This document shows, one piece after another, positions 35,678-44,518 of a DNA stretch of 49,434 bases. The notes under the pieces were generated by a model. The model ran no database searches and had not been told where the DNA came from. It saw nothing but the letters and a program-made list of their open reading frames with translations. The position numbers and the translations under genes were made by a program. This DNA comes from Planctomycetota bacterium (GTDB lineage Bacteria > Planctomycetota > Planctomycetia > Pirellulales > Pirellulaceae): contig CAUJKA010000194.1 of NCBI GenBank assembly GCA_963204965.1, positions 1 through 49,434 of the forward strand. Reading direction: 5' to 3'. How positions within the stretch are numbered: position 1 is the stretch's first letter; the number at the start of each line of letters is the position of its first letter.

Positions 35678-37282
35678 ATGGCCAAATCTCGCATCGGTCC
35701 CTTTGCACTTGAATCGCCACTATCGCCGCCTACTAAAGCGGGGCAGATGTTTCGTGGAGTGCACGTGGAGCAGCGAAAATTGGCGGCCATTCGCGTCTTT
35801 CCCATTCCGCTCGGAATGACTCCCGAAAGTCGACAAGCGTTCGCAGAGCAGCTAGAACAACTCAAAGCACTACGTCACGTCGGCATCGTTCGATGTTACG
35901 GTGGAGGCTTTGATACGCGTAACGCATTCTTAGCTTACGAATTGGTCGATGGCGAATCGTTGAATCAAACGTTGCAACGACGCGGACGACTTACTTGGGA
36001 AACGACGCTTGAGTACGGTAAGCAATTGTGCGAAGCCTTGCACCACGCCCAGCAATTCGCATGGGCACATGGTCGTCTGCAGCCCAGTAAGATCCTTGTC
36101 ACACCCGAAGGTCAGATCAAGATCGCCGATTGGCGTCGCGAAGAGATTTCGGCAATGCTCAATTCGCCGATGACCGTCGAGCAGATGCAAATGACTGCCC
36201 CCGAGTTGTTGGAAGGGCAAATGCCCAGCGAGAAAAGCGACCTGTACTCGGTGGGCGCGTTGATGTTCACGATGTTGACAAGCACCCCACCCTTCTCCGC
36301 GAGCGATCCGGCGACATTGACTTACCAGATTCGACAGACCCCAGCACCCAACGTGGCCTCGTTCGCGATGGATTGTCCTGTTTGGCTGAGCGCAATCGTC
36401 GAACAACTGCTCTCCAAGGATCCGATGCGACGGCCGTTTAGCGTTGCGGCTTGTCTGTTGGCTCTTCGTGAAGCCGAGCGACGACAAAGCGAAGGTGTTG
36501 GCGTTCTACAACATGCGACGGCTGGGTTCAGTCCGTTGCAAATGAACGTTGATCGTCGCGAAGCCGAAAAGGTATTGGGCATCAAGCAAAAAAAAGAAAA
36601 GGCCCCGCGCGAAGGTTCATTCCTTGAAAGCACTTGGCTACTGGTTGCTGGATTGGTCCTCGCCATCATTGGAATCGGTTGGTTCATGCTGCCGCCTAGT
36701 GAAGCCAAACTTTACAGCCGAGCCGAGTCCTATTTGGCGAGCGAAAATTGGATTGATTGGAATCAGGCTCGCGATGTCTATCTGAAGCAGATGTTAGAGA
36801 GATTTCCAGAAGGCAAATACGCCGAATGGGCTCAGGATAAATCGCTTTGGGTCGATGCCCGCGAAGCCGAAAGACGGATGGATCGCGACGAAAAACGCGG
36901 CAGGAAAGAGGGTTGGTCTCCTGCTCAAACTCAGTTCTCTGAAGCTCGTGGATTTGAACGCTTCGGAGATCTCTCAAGTGCTTTAGACAAATACCGTGCC
37001 ATTCAAACTCTATTTGCCGACCAAGAGGAATCTAAGCCTATTATCTACTTGGCCGGCGAAGCAATCGCAAGAATTCGTGAGTCTGGCGAAACGAGCACAT
37101 TACAAACTTTGCTGACCAAGAAGATGGAACAAGCCGACGAAGCCTATGGTCGAGCCCAAATCTCAACCGCAAAGTTGATTTGGGAGTCGATCGTCGAATT
37201 GTATGCGGCGGATCCGCAGGTCGCTCCGATTGTGGAACAAGCCAAGCAGCGCTTAGAAGAATTGAGCGCGAAGAAAAAGTGA
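35678..37282 (+). CDS. Membrane-anchored pseudokinase of the Ser/Thr kinase fold
   Basis: 534 aa. Residues about 20-270 follow the bacterial Ser/Thr kinase fold: LRHVGIVRCYGGG, LAYELVDGESLNQTL, APELLEG (APE kept, about 174-176), SDLYSVGALMFTML and DPMRRPFSVAACL. The catalytic positions are lost: the VAIK Lys is Arg (AAIRV, R39), HRDLKPxN is HGRLQPSK (D to R133, N to K138), DFG is DWR (151-153) and no glycine-rich loop is visible. A membrane helix (about 325-345) and a TPR-like helical C-terminus follow. Probably a signalling or scaffold protein. Its stop overlaps the start of the MnmE-like gene by one base, so they are translated together. Confidence 0.85.
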   Translation: MAKSRIGPFALESPLSPPTKAGQMFRGVHVEQRKLAAIRVFPIPLGMTPESRQAFAEQLEQLKALRHVGIVRCYGGGFDTRNAFLAYELVDGESLNQTLQRRGRLTWETTLEYGKQLCEALHHAQQFAWAHGRLQPSKILVTPEGQIKIADWRREEISAMLNSPMTVEQMQMTAPELLEGQMPSEKSDLYSVGALMFTMLTSTPPFSASDPATLTYQIRQTPAPNVASFAMDCPVWLSAIVEQLLSKDPMRRPFSVAACLLALREAERRQSEGVGVLQHATAGFSPLQMNVDRREAEKVLGIKQKKEKAPREGSFLESTWLLVAGLVLAIIGIGWFMLPPSEAKLYSRAESYLASENWIDWNQARDVYLKQMLERFPEGKYAEWAQDKSLWVDAREAERRMDRDEKRGRKEGWSPAQTQFSEARGFERFGDLSSALDKYRAIQTLFADQEESKPIIYLAGEAIARIRESGETSTLQTLLTKKMEQADEAYGRAQISTAKLIWESIVELYAADPQVAPIVEQAKQRLEELSAKKK

Positions 37283-38490
37283 TGTCCGAACTGCTCGCTT
37301 GTCGTTTGACAGCTCCACTGCCTAGCGCTATCGCTACGATTTCAGTTCAAGGTCACCAAGCCTTTCGTACCATTGCATCGATTCTGAGATGCAATGACTC
37401 TGAGAGCTTTTGGAACATTGGCCGAATTCGCTTTCTCAAATGGCCTGTGCTCAACGACTTTGAACATGTCGTCGTTTGCCGCGTCGACGAAAACACCGTC
37501 GAGATCCACTGCCACGGCGGCGTTGCGGTCAGCAATGCAATTCTACAGTCGCTCGAGCAAGCGGGTTGCAAACTTCTAGACGCTACTGAGCTGGAGATTG
37601 CTCAGCATAAGCAACTCAGCGAACGCGGCGCAGACTGTTTGGCAACATCGATCCAGCGTCATTGTCGCGAGGCGTTGATACAGACTTTATCGGAGCGAGC
37701 GGCTGGGATCTTGCTTGACCAAGCTGCTGGAGCACTTCACGAAAGCCTGGCTCGGCTTATTTCGCTCATTGAACAAACCGCTTGGCCTGAAGCTCGCGTA
37801 CATTTGGATTCGCTACTCCGCTGGAACGAATTGGGAAGACATCTTGTCGAGCCATGGCGGGTAGTTTTGGCCGGGCCGCCTAACGTAGGCAAGAGCAGCC
37901 TAATCAACGCGATATCTGGGCAATCCGTAGCCATCGTACATCACGAAGCTGGTACAACGCGGGACTGGATCGAAAGCGCTACGATGATCGATGGTTGGCC
38001 AGTAACGCTTACCGACACCGCGGGCATTCGCGATACCGACGAACAGATTGAGCGCGAAGGCGTAAAACGAGCTCGTAAGCAAGTCATTCAAGCAGATCTT
38101 GTCGTTCTGGTTATTGATGCGACGATTGGTTGGACAAGCCAACATGACCAGATTGTCCAGCTTTGCAATCAACGTCCCGATAAAGTGCGTCTACTGGTTG
38201 CCTGGAACAAATGCGACTTGAACCATTGTGATCTGGAACAATCATCGACGCTCGCCGTTCCGAATCTCCTACCGACCGTACGTTGTAGCGTACCGAATAA
38301 TGTCGCATCGTTGATTGATGCAATCTCAAGAGGTCTTGTTCCCGAGGCCCCCAACCCAGGAACAGCCGTTGTATTTGTGCCGCAAATGCTGGATCTGCTC
38401 AATGAAATCGCTTCCCGGCTAACAACTGAAGTTGCTCAACCGGTCGAAAGTGAGCTAAAGTTACTTGCACAGCAGCTTCGCCGTTGTTGA
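37282..38490 (+). CDS. MnmE-like GTPase lacking the C-terminal CIGK motif
   Basis: 402 aa from the ATG at 37282 (shares A with the kinase stop). Domain order matches MnmE (TrmE): an N-terminal part with LTAPLPSAIATISVQG resembling the formyl-tetrahydrofolate-binding domain, a helical segment, and a GTPase domain with GPPNVGKSS (G1, about 198-206), GTTRDW (G2), DTAGIRD (G3) and NKCDL (G4). But MnmE normally runs about 450 aa and ends in FCIGK, whose Cys is needed for tRNA U34 modification; this protein stops about 30-40 residues earlier at QQLRRC. I see no CIGK in any frame before the next gene. So either a divergent paralogue or a degraded MnmE. MnmG is not nearby. Confidence 0.85.
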   Translation: MSELLACRLTAPLPSAIATISVQGHQAFRTIASILRCNDSESFWNIGRIRFLKWPVLNDFEHVVVCRVDENTVEIHCHGGVAVSNAILQSLEQAGCKLLDATELEIAQHKQLSERGADCLATSIQRHCREALIQTLSERAAGILLDQAAGALHESLARLISLIEQTAWPEARVHLDSLLRWNELGRHLVEPWRVVLAGPPNVGKSSLINAISGQSVAIVHHEAGTTRDWIESATMIDGWPVTLTDTAGIRDTDEQIEREGVKRARKQVIQADLVVLVIDATIGWTSQHDQIVQLCNQRPDKVRLLVAWNKCDLNHCDLEQSSTLAVPNLLPTVRCSVPNNVASLIDAISRGLVPEAPNPGTAVVFVPQMLDLLNEIASRLTTEVAQPVESELKLLAQQLRRC

Positions 38491-38496
38491 ACTCTG

Positions 38497-38559
38497 CTCA
38501 TTAAAAGCTCAAGCCTACTCCATCAAAGCCCAAACTGACTCCTTTAAAGCTCAAGCCGA
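38497..38559. repeat. Three 21-bp tandem repeats
   Basis: Units at 38497-38517, 38518-38538 and 38539-38559 share the pattern CTCNNTNAAAGCYCAARCC. They fill the gap between the MnmE-like gene and the next start codon, which overlaps the last base. Confidence 0.8.
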
Positions 38560-39959
38560 TGTCTAGCCCATCTCCGACACTGATTGAACAACTCAGTCGC
38601 TACCAGCAGTCGCATCTCTTGCAGTTTGAGAGCCAACTGAGCGCCGCTGAAAAGGCCTCGCTACTCAGCGAACTAGAATCGATCGATTGGCAACAGTTGT
38701 CACGACTTGTCGGCAGTGAAGATGAGGTCATCGACTGGCACGCTCTCGCTCGTCGCGCCGAGCCACCGCCAGCTTTTGCACTGAGCGATCGTAGTCCGTC
38801 GATCACTCGTCAACAGGCTTTCGAAGCTGGTGAGCGAGCGCTTCGTGAAGGCAAGGTTGGCTTCATCTTAGTCGCCGGAGGACAAGGAACACGATTGGGC
38901 TTTGATCTGCCCAAAGGCTTGTATCCGATCGGGCCCATTAGCGGACGCACTCTGTTTCAGATGCACTGTGATCGAGTCCTCGGAATGTCGCGGCGTTACG
39001 GAGTCGACATTCCCGTCTATGTCATGACCAGCCCCGCAACCGACGCGCCGACGCGCGAGTACTTTGAGTCTGAGCAACGATGCGGACTGGCCGCTGATCA
39101 GCTTCAAGTTTTCTGCCAAGGGATGATGCCAGCCGTCGATGCATCGACTGGCAAGGTCTTACTGGCTAGCAAGTCATCGATCGCGCTAAGCCCCGATGGT
39201 CACGGTGGATTAGTCGCCGCGTTACAAAAATCGGGCATTCTTCAACAAGCGGCCGAGCGTGGTATCGAGTACTTCTATTATGCTCAGATCGACAATCCGT
39301 TAGCACAAGTATGCCAACCCGATTTTATCGGCTACCATCTGCTTGCGGGCAGCCAAATGACAACGCAAGTCGTACAAAAACGTTTCGCCGAAGAGAAGGT
39401 TGGCAACGTAGTGTCGATCGATGGTCGCGTGCAGATCATCGAATACAGCGATCTACCAGCCGACGTTGCGAAGCTTCAAAACGCTGATGGTTCGTTACGG
39501 CTCTGGGCTGGGAATATCGCGATTCACGTCTTCGATCGCAGCTTCTTGAAGTCGGTCGTCGAGAGTGCTCACGGGCTGCCCTTTCACCGAGCTCATAAGA
39601 AGGTTTCGTTCATCGATAGCCAAGGACAAAACATCGATCCCAAAGATCCTAACGCGATCAAGTTCGAACGCTTTGTCTTTGACCTCCTGCCGATTGCCGA
39701 GCGAGCGATTGTGGTCGAAGATGCCGCTCAAGACGTCTTTGCTCCGGTGAAAAACGCCAACGGTGCCGCGGTTGACACTCCAGCGCATACCCAACAAGCG
39801 ATTCTCGATCAGCATCGTCGCTGGATCGAAGCCGCCGGGTCGTCGATCGATCCTGGTGTAAACGTCGAGATAAGCCCACGCTGGGCAATCGATGCCACTG
39901 AAGTGGCTGAGAAACTCACAACACCAGTACGATTCAGCGAGTCAACGTTTCTTGGTTGA
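38559..39959 (+). CDS. UDP-sugar pyrophosphorylase (UDPGP/AGX family)
   Basis: 466 aa. The nucleotide-binding signature LVAGGQGTRLGFDLPKG (about 105-121) and the YYAQIDNPLAQVCQPDFIG motif, which contains the metal-binding Asp, are characteristic of the UDP-N-acetylglucosamine/UDP-glucose pyrophosphorylase family with eukaryote-like AGX1 members. HGGLVAALQKSG and GNIAIHVFDRSFL are also in place. The reaction is UTP plus sugar-1-phosphate to UDP-sugar; GlcNAc-1-P is the likely substrate but not proven. It is downstream of the MnmE-like gene and may be in the same transcript. The convergent neighbour ends 75 bp further. Confidence 0.9.
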   Translation: MSSPSPTLIEQLSRYQQSHLLQFESQLSAAEKASLLSELESIDWQQLSRLVGSEDEVIDWHALARRAEPPPAFALSDRSPSITRQQAFEAGERALREGKVGFILVAGGQGTRLGFDLPKGLYPIGPISGRTLFQMHCDRVLGMSRRYGVDIPVYVMTSPATDAPTREYFESEQRCGLAADQLQVFCQGMMPAVDASTGKVLLASKSSIALSPDGHGGLVAALQKSGILQQAAERGIEYFYYAQIDNPLAQVCQPDFIGYHLLAGSQMTTQVVQKRFAEEKVGNVVSIDGRVQIIEYSDLPADVAKLQNADGSLRLWAGNIAIHVFDRSFLKSVVESAHGLPFHRAHKKVSFIDSQGQNIDPKDPNAIKFERFVFDLLPIAERAIVVEDAAQDVFAPVKNANGAAVDTPAHTQQAILDQHRRWIEAAGSSIDPGVNVEISPRWAIDATEVAEKLTTPVRFSESTFLG

Positions 39960-40034
39960 GCTCAGTGTGCTACGAAAGTGTGGCACGGCACTCCGTGTCG
40001 TTCTTCAGAATTCGTCTACTTTCTATTTGCCTTC

Positions 40035-41123
40035 CTACTGGAACAAATCGACTGCGAACGAAACTGGGGATGCGGTCGACAATAACGGACTGAACCATCC
40101 CCGACGTGCTGCGAAGCTGCGAGCTGTCGGATACCACTGAACTCCTAAGAAGGCATCAACGGTACCAGTGTCAAACGGCGTAATCATATTGGCCTCACCG
40201 TAGATAGCCCAGTTGCTATTCAATGGCATCAAGACATCCGCGCCGAACAGAAACACATCGTTCTGGGCAGGCGAACGACCCGTCACGACGTTGTCTTCAC
40301 TGTGACGATCGGCCAGTCCGCCCCAGACAGTTGTTTGAGCTCCAGTATTCCAGAATCGTCGATAGTACAAGCTTCCTTGATTGATCGACTTGAGCGTTAC
40401 TGGCGTGGCCGCTCCCCACACTCCAGAATCGCTATTGGATCGCAGATTGGCCGTGACGCCTACCTCGCGTTGACTGGAGAATCGGTACGAACCTCGCACA
40501 CGCCATTGGCCGAGCGCAAAATCGTCATAGCTGTCTTCGAACAAGAAGTCATAAACACCACCCCAGGCAAAGCCATTTTCCAACCGCTGAAAAAAGCCGA
40601 TCGTCGTAAAGCTTTGATGGCGAGTCGTCGTCTCACCCAGTAGTTCATAAACGCGAACCGCATTTTCAGTCGCAGTGTAGTTCGTACCTAACTGCATGCC
40701 GATTCCCAAATTTGGAAGTAACGGTAGTCCCCAATTCGCGGAGCCTTGCATGCCAGCGTTGGCGTTCACACCGAAATCCTGAGGCTGTTTCGAGCCATCG
40801 AAAGCGAAGAGCGCTGTGAACTCGTCAAACAGCGAGGAGCTGTCGACGTATAGCGACTGCGATCTCATGAGTGCTGGTCGTGCCGAGCTTGCTCTCAGAT
40901 CATTTGGCGACATCGCGGTGGTTGAAGAGGTCGCTGAAGGCCTTGAGGCTGAAGCCAGTGAAGTCGCCCCAGCAGAATTCTCTTCGAGGACAGAGTTCGT
41001 TTCGAAAAGCGAACTATGAGGATAGTTCGAAAGTCCAGTAGTACCCTGCGCACGGGCTTGATGTAATCCAATGCACGCAATCGCAACCACGAACCCAATT
41101 TGGCGAACTGTCGACATAAGCAT
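40035..41123 (-). CDS. Predicted outer-membrane beta-barrel-like protein
   Basis: 362 aa from the ATG at 41123 with AAGGG just upstream; another ATG at 41117 and a TTG at 41144 are alternatives. A signal peptide ends near ARAQ (about 24). The next 80 residues are Ser/Ala/Thr-rich. From about 105 the sequence alternates polar and aromatic residues in strand-like segments with Gly/Asn turns (FAWGGVYDFLFEDSYDDFAL, GQWRVRGSYRFSSQREVGV, SLYYRRFWNTGAQTTVWGG), typical of an outer-membrane barrel. No catalytic motif is seen. A porin or assembly-type role is inference. Divergent from the MurE-like gene. Confidence 0.72.
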   Translation of the reverse strand: MLMSTVRQIGFVVAIACIGLHQARAQGTTGLSNYPHSSLFETNSVLEENSAGATSLASASRPSATSSTTAMSPNDLRASSARPALMRSQSLYVDSSSLFDEFTALFAFDGSKQPQDFGVNANAGMQGSANWGLPLLPNLGIGMQLGTNYTATENAVRVYELLGETTTRHQSFTTIGFFQRLENGFAWGGVYDFLFEDSYDDFALGQWRVRGSYRFSSQREVGVTANLRSNSDSGVWGAATPVTLKSINQGSLYYRRFWNTGAQTTVWGGLADRHSEDNVVTGRSPAQNDVFLFGADVLMPLNSNWAIYGEANMITPFDTGTVDAFLGVQWYPTARSFAARRGWFSPLLSTASPVSFAVDLFQ

Positions 41124-41561
41124 AGCGCCCTTGTCCAAAAGCAAAGCGTGGAAAGCGTTTCACATCTATTGGGGCAGTGTGTTTCTACGAAGTTTTATCG
41201 TAAGGCTTTGCACTACTTTCTTTGGTTTGTTTAGGCTCGGAAAGCAATCACCGGTCAAGCTACTACTACAACAGTTGTAATCATCAATCCGTAGTTTGTT
41301 ACGCTAGCATTGCGCTATGTATTGATGGATAACTGAGTGTCCATTTCAATAGCCGCGAAAAAGCGAGACCACATCGCAATTCGTATTGACCAAATCTCTC
41401 TTTCTGCACAACTTGATAGGCAAGCTTCAGCGAAGGATTCATTGAAGCTATGCAAGCATTAGAAGCTTGCATGACTCGAACTATTAGCCGATGGATTGTC
41501 GGTGAAGTTCGAGTCGATCAACAACTATCACACGTTTGCTCAGGTGGCATGGAGGCCGCAG
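41124..41561. other. Divergent intergenic region with a small hairpin
   Basis: About 440 bp separating the barrel-like gene (minus) and the MurE-like gene (plus); both promoters should be here. A hairpin with 8-bp arms ATGCAAGC/GCTTGCAT (41450-41457 and 41465-41472) lies about 90 nt before the MurE-like start. No other gene is seen. Confidence 0.45.
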
Positions 41562-43118
41562 ATGTCAACGTCATTGCCTAATCGCAATTCCGACCAACCC
41601 GCTCCACGTTCTTCGCGGATTATCAGCCTCAAGCAGTTTCTTGACGAGGCAGTCTTTGTTGGTGCAAACGACATCGAAGTTCGACGATGCTGCAATCGCG
41701 CGGACAAGTGTCAAATTGGCGACGTCTTTGTTCCCGATCATCATGCCGCTGGTGACGAAGCCGATCGCGTAGACGAGGCCATTCGTCGCGGCGCGGTAGC
41801 GGTGATTACAGAGCGATTGCTGCCAGTGACCGTGCCGCAGTGTTTAGTCGAAGACTCTCGCATGGTACACGCCAAGCTCTGTCATGCACTGGCTGGCAAT
41901 CCCACCGAGCGTATGCTGACCATCGGAATTGTTGGATCGCAAGGAAAAACAACCACATCGCTGTTTGTAGCATCGCTGCTCAAGCGGATGGCCGGGGCCG
42001 TATCGTACTACACATCGTTGGGAGCTAGCGATTCGACCGAATGTGATCGCACAGCAACGCAGCCGCCAGCAGCAGCTAAATTGGCTCGTTGGCTTGAACG
42101 CAGCGATAAAGCAGGATCTCCAGCAGCGGTGATTGAGCTCACATCGTCGATGCTTCACAATCATGCAGTTGCTGGAATTGAATTCGATTTAATCGTTGTT
42201 ACCAGCATGCGACCCGGACAATTCCGCGGCAGTCCTACCAGTTCTCAGATCGAAGCTTTAGTCACCAATTGCGTTAGCCAACTCAAATCGCACGGCGTCC
42301 TGATCGTCAACGCCGATGATGCGAGTGCGGCGAGCTTTGCAGAGAAGATCGAAACACCGACCGTGTTGTACGGTTTGGACGCTGGCCACCATATTCGTGG
42401 CAAGCGACTTTCGCGCAATGGCGGCCAACAAACGATCTTGGCTGTCGCTGGCAACACGATGATGCCCATGACTTTGAACATGCCTGGCGATCATGTCGCG
42501 CGAGCTGCGCTGGCGGCACTGGCTGTCGGTTGGATCACAGAACTGCCCACGCCACAATCGGTCGTCGCGATCGAAGCTCTGCAAACAATCCCTGGTCGTA
42601 TGCAACGCGTTCAACAAGCCGTTGATGTGCCGCTATTTATCGATCATGGTCAAACTCCTGATCGCGTCGCTGTGGCCATGCACGCTTTGCGCGGCGCAAA
42701 CTTTGGTCCGTGCACTGTCGTGATGGATCTAGGAAATCAACTGGACCAACAATGGCGACAGCGGCTTGGCGAAGTTCTTGAGAAGGGCGCTTCGCGAGTC
42801 GTACTCAGTTCATCCGATCTTTCGCCCGAAGCCACGCAACGGATGGCCATGGATGTACTGGGAGGCTGTCAGTCGCCTGGAAGAGTGCAGGTCATTCCTG
42901 ATCGCGAAGCGGCGATCGCTTGGGCCGTTCGCAATACGGAAACTGGCTGTGTTTTATTGAGCGGTTGTGGTGCTAGCCTTTGGACAAATCGCCAAGGCAT
43001 CGACACTTCCGATGAAATAATAGCAAAGCGTTGTATCGCTCAAAACAATGAAAAAACAGCGACAAAGCCACTGTGCATTTTCCCACCAAGTTCATCCTCA
43101 GAATTTTTCTCATTCTAA
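41562..43118 (+). CDS. MurE-like Mur ligase relative with lost substrate motifs
   Basis: 518 aa from the ATG at 41562, which has GGAGG 6 nt upstream. The Mur ligase plan is clear: N-terminal part with KCQIGDVFVPDHHAAGDEAD, P-loop GSQGKTTTS (about 125-133), ELTSSMLHNHAVAGIEFD, NADD, a MPGDHVARAALAAL segment and IDHGQTPDRVAVAMHAL (MurE has VDYAHTPD here). But NLTRDHLDYHG, near the magnesium site, is replaced by SMRPGQFRG (about 215-222), the mDAP-binding DNPR motif reads SSDLS, and the GKGHE region reads SGCGAS. It probably is not the cell-wall mDAP ligase; a changed substrate or no activity is possible. The tail is Ser/Phe-rich. A terminator lies at 43473-43511. Confidence 0.8.
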   Translation: MSTSLPNRNSDQPAPRSSRIISLKQFLDEAVFVGANDIEVRRCCNRADKCQIGDVFVPDHHAAGDEADRVDEAIRRGAVAVITERLLPVTVPQCLVEDSRMVHAKLCHALAGNPTERMLTIGIVGSQGKTTTSLFVASLLKRMAGAVSYYTSLGASDSTECDRTATQPPAAAKLARWLERSDKAGSPAAVIELTSSMLHNHAVAGIEFDLIVVTSMRPGQFRGSPTSSQIEALVTNCVSQLKSHGVLIVNADDASAASFAEKIETPTVLYGLDAGHHIRGKRLSRNGGQQTILAVAGNTMMPMTLNMPGDHVARAALAALAVGWITELPTPQSVVAIEALQTIPGRMQRVQQAVDVPLFIDHGQTPDRVAVAMHALRGANFGPCTVVMDLGNQLDQQWRQRLGEVLEKGASRVVLSSSDLSPEATQRMAMDVLGGCQSPGRVQVIPDREAAIAWAVRNTETGCVLLSGCGASLWTNRQGIDTSDEIIAKRCIAQNNEKTATKPLCIFPPSSSSEFFSF

Positions 43119-43426
43119 CTCTATTTCGCCTTGACTCCGTTTTTGGAAATCTTGTATTTCCATTTTGTCGGGCACAGATGAGCCTACGAAAGACCCAAAT
43201 CAACCACCGCAGGTTGATACCAAAAATGTAGGTTCATCTAAACCACTCATGGATGAGTGATTGAGTTCGATAGACAGGAAGTCAAATCAGTGGAAGTTCT
43301 GTCGATGGCTATGGTTTTGCGGGAAAACATAGCTGGCCTCCCTCCTGGGTCGGAGCACATAAGTGTTGGGATGTGATTTCTGGGTCAATCACGCCTAACG
43401 CGCTTCGCGACAGAGCTTAAGTCTGC

Positions 43427-43461
43427 GCACCGGAGCATTCTGAATAAGAATGCTCCGGTGC
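43427..43461. repeat. Perfect 15-bp palindrome
   Basis: GCACCGGAGCATTCT (43427-43441) pairs perfectly with 43447-43461 around a GAATA loop. It lies 12 nt before the terminator at 43473 in a 487-bp gap that contains no gene. Confidence 0.87.
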
Positions 43462-43472
43462 CAGGGAACACC

Positions 43473-43511
43473 AAAGCCCTGACAGTTTCCCAGAACTGTC
43501 AGGGCTTTTTT
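43473..43511 (+). terminator. Intrinsic terminator
   Basis: A perfect 15-bp stem (43473-43487 with 43494-43508, loop TCCCAG) runs into six T (43506-43511). It is placed to end a plus-strand transcript; the MurE-like gene stops 355 nt earlier, so a small non-coding transcript from 43119 onwards is also possible. Confidence 0.9.
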
Positions 43512-43605
43512 CGTGTACCTATCGCGTCAGTCAACTCTCCCGACAGACGCTACAATGATCGATCGCGTAGATTCGCAGAACTGGCTTTGCATCTGGGTGC
43601 TTCCA

Positions 43606-44511
43606 ATGATCGATCGTAGAAGGTTTCAATCTTGCTTGCTAGCGACTCTAGCTGGGTCGGCTCGTTTCTCACTAGCGGCTCACCATGTATCGAGCAAACC
43701 GAGCTTAGGCTTTAGTCTTTATGGCATGAAGTCGCTTTCACTCGAACTAGCTCTAAAAACTTGCGCTGAAATTGGTTACTCGCATGTGGAGTTTGCGCTG
43801 AACGAGGGATACCCGACATTTCCAACCAAGTTTTCCGCCGATGATCGTCAAGCAGCTCGTGCTCAACTCGATAAGCTTAAGCTCAACCTGCCCTGCATGA
43901 TGTTGAATCTAAGTCTTACGGCCGATGCAAAGGCACAGGATATCTATCTTGAAGCGATCAAAACAGCGGGACAGTTAGCTCATGAACTTGCTGCCGACAA
44001 TCCGCCGTTCCTCGAATCCGTTTTGGGTGGAAGCCCTGCAGCATGGGATCAGCAGAAACAATTGATGCTCGACAATCTACACCGCTGGGCTGAAGCTGCT
44101 GTGCAAGCCAAGATCGCCATAGCCATCAAAGCTCACGTGCGCAGCGCCGTGAACTCGCCCGAGCGGCTGATGTGGCTAGTGGAACAGGTGAAGTCACCTT
44201 CTATTCTCGTGGCTTATGACTACAGCCACTTTGAGCTTCAAGGCATCGGGCTTCGCGATTCGATGTCGGTCCTGTTGCCACATACGAAGTTCGTCCACGT
44301 CAAAGATACTGTGGGCAATGCCGAGAAGTTTGAATTCTTGCTTCCAGGCAAAGGCAAGACCGACTATGCCAAGTATTTTTCACTCTTGCGGGAGTTTGGT
44401 TACACGGGACCAGTTTGCGTAGAAGTGAGCAGCCAGGTTTTCAACAAGCCTGACTACGATCCAGTTCAGGCCGCACGATCGTGCTTCCAAGCGTTGAACG
44501 AAGCGATGTGA
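43606..44511 (+). CDS. Tat-exported sugar isomerase/epimerase-like TIM-barrel protein
   Basis: 301 aa from the ATG at 43606, chosen because it directly precedes a twin-arginine signal (DRRRFQSCLLATLAG); the frame runs open to 43513. The body is a xylose isomerase-like TIM barrel: LGFSLYGMKSL, IGYSHVEFALNEGYP (first strands with a Glu ligand), IAIKAHVRS, LVAYDYSHFELQG (Asp, His), FVHVKDT and GYTGPVCVEVSSQVF (final Glu). Substrate is unknown. A direct repeat of AATGATCGATCG at about 43554 and 43604 duplicates the start region. It is similar in plan to the protein at 6051-6956, but the gene neighbours differ. A family C repeat unit follows 8 nt after the stop. Confidence 0.85.
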   Translation: MIDRRRFQSCLLATLAGSARFSLAAHHVSSKPSLGFSLYGMKSLSLELALKTCAEIGYSHVEFALNEGYPTFPTKFSADDRQAARAQLDKLKLNLPCMMLNLSLTADAKAQDIYLEAIKTAGQLAHELAADNPPFLESVLGGSPAAWDQQKQLMLDNLHRWAEAAVQAKIAIAIKAHVRSAVNSPERLMWLVEQVKSPSILVAYDYSHFELQGIGLRDSMSVLLPHTKFVHVKDTVGNAEKFEFLLPGKGKTDYAKYFSLLREFGYTGPVCVEVSSQVFNKPDYDPVQAARSCFQALNEAM

Positions 44512-44518
44512 GCGGAAC

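Noticed and set aside
35930..36487. 185-aa open frame opposite the kinase-like gene
   Set aside because: It is antisense to clearly conserved kinase-fold segments and has no start signal.
37180..37281. Upstream extension of the MnmE-like gene
   Set aside because: It overlaps the kinase coding end in another frame; the ATG at 37282 starts exactly where MnmE similarity begins.
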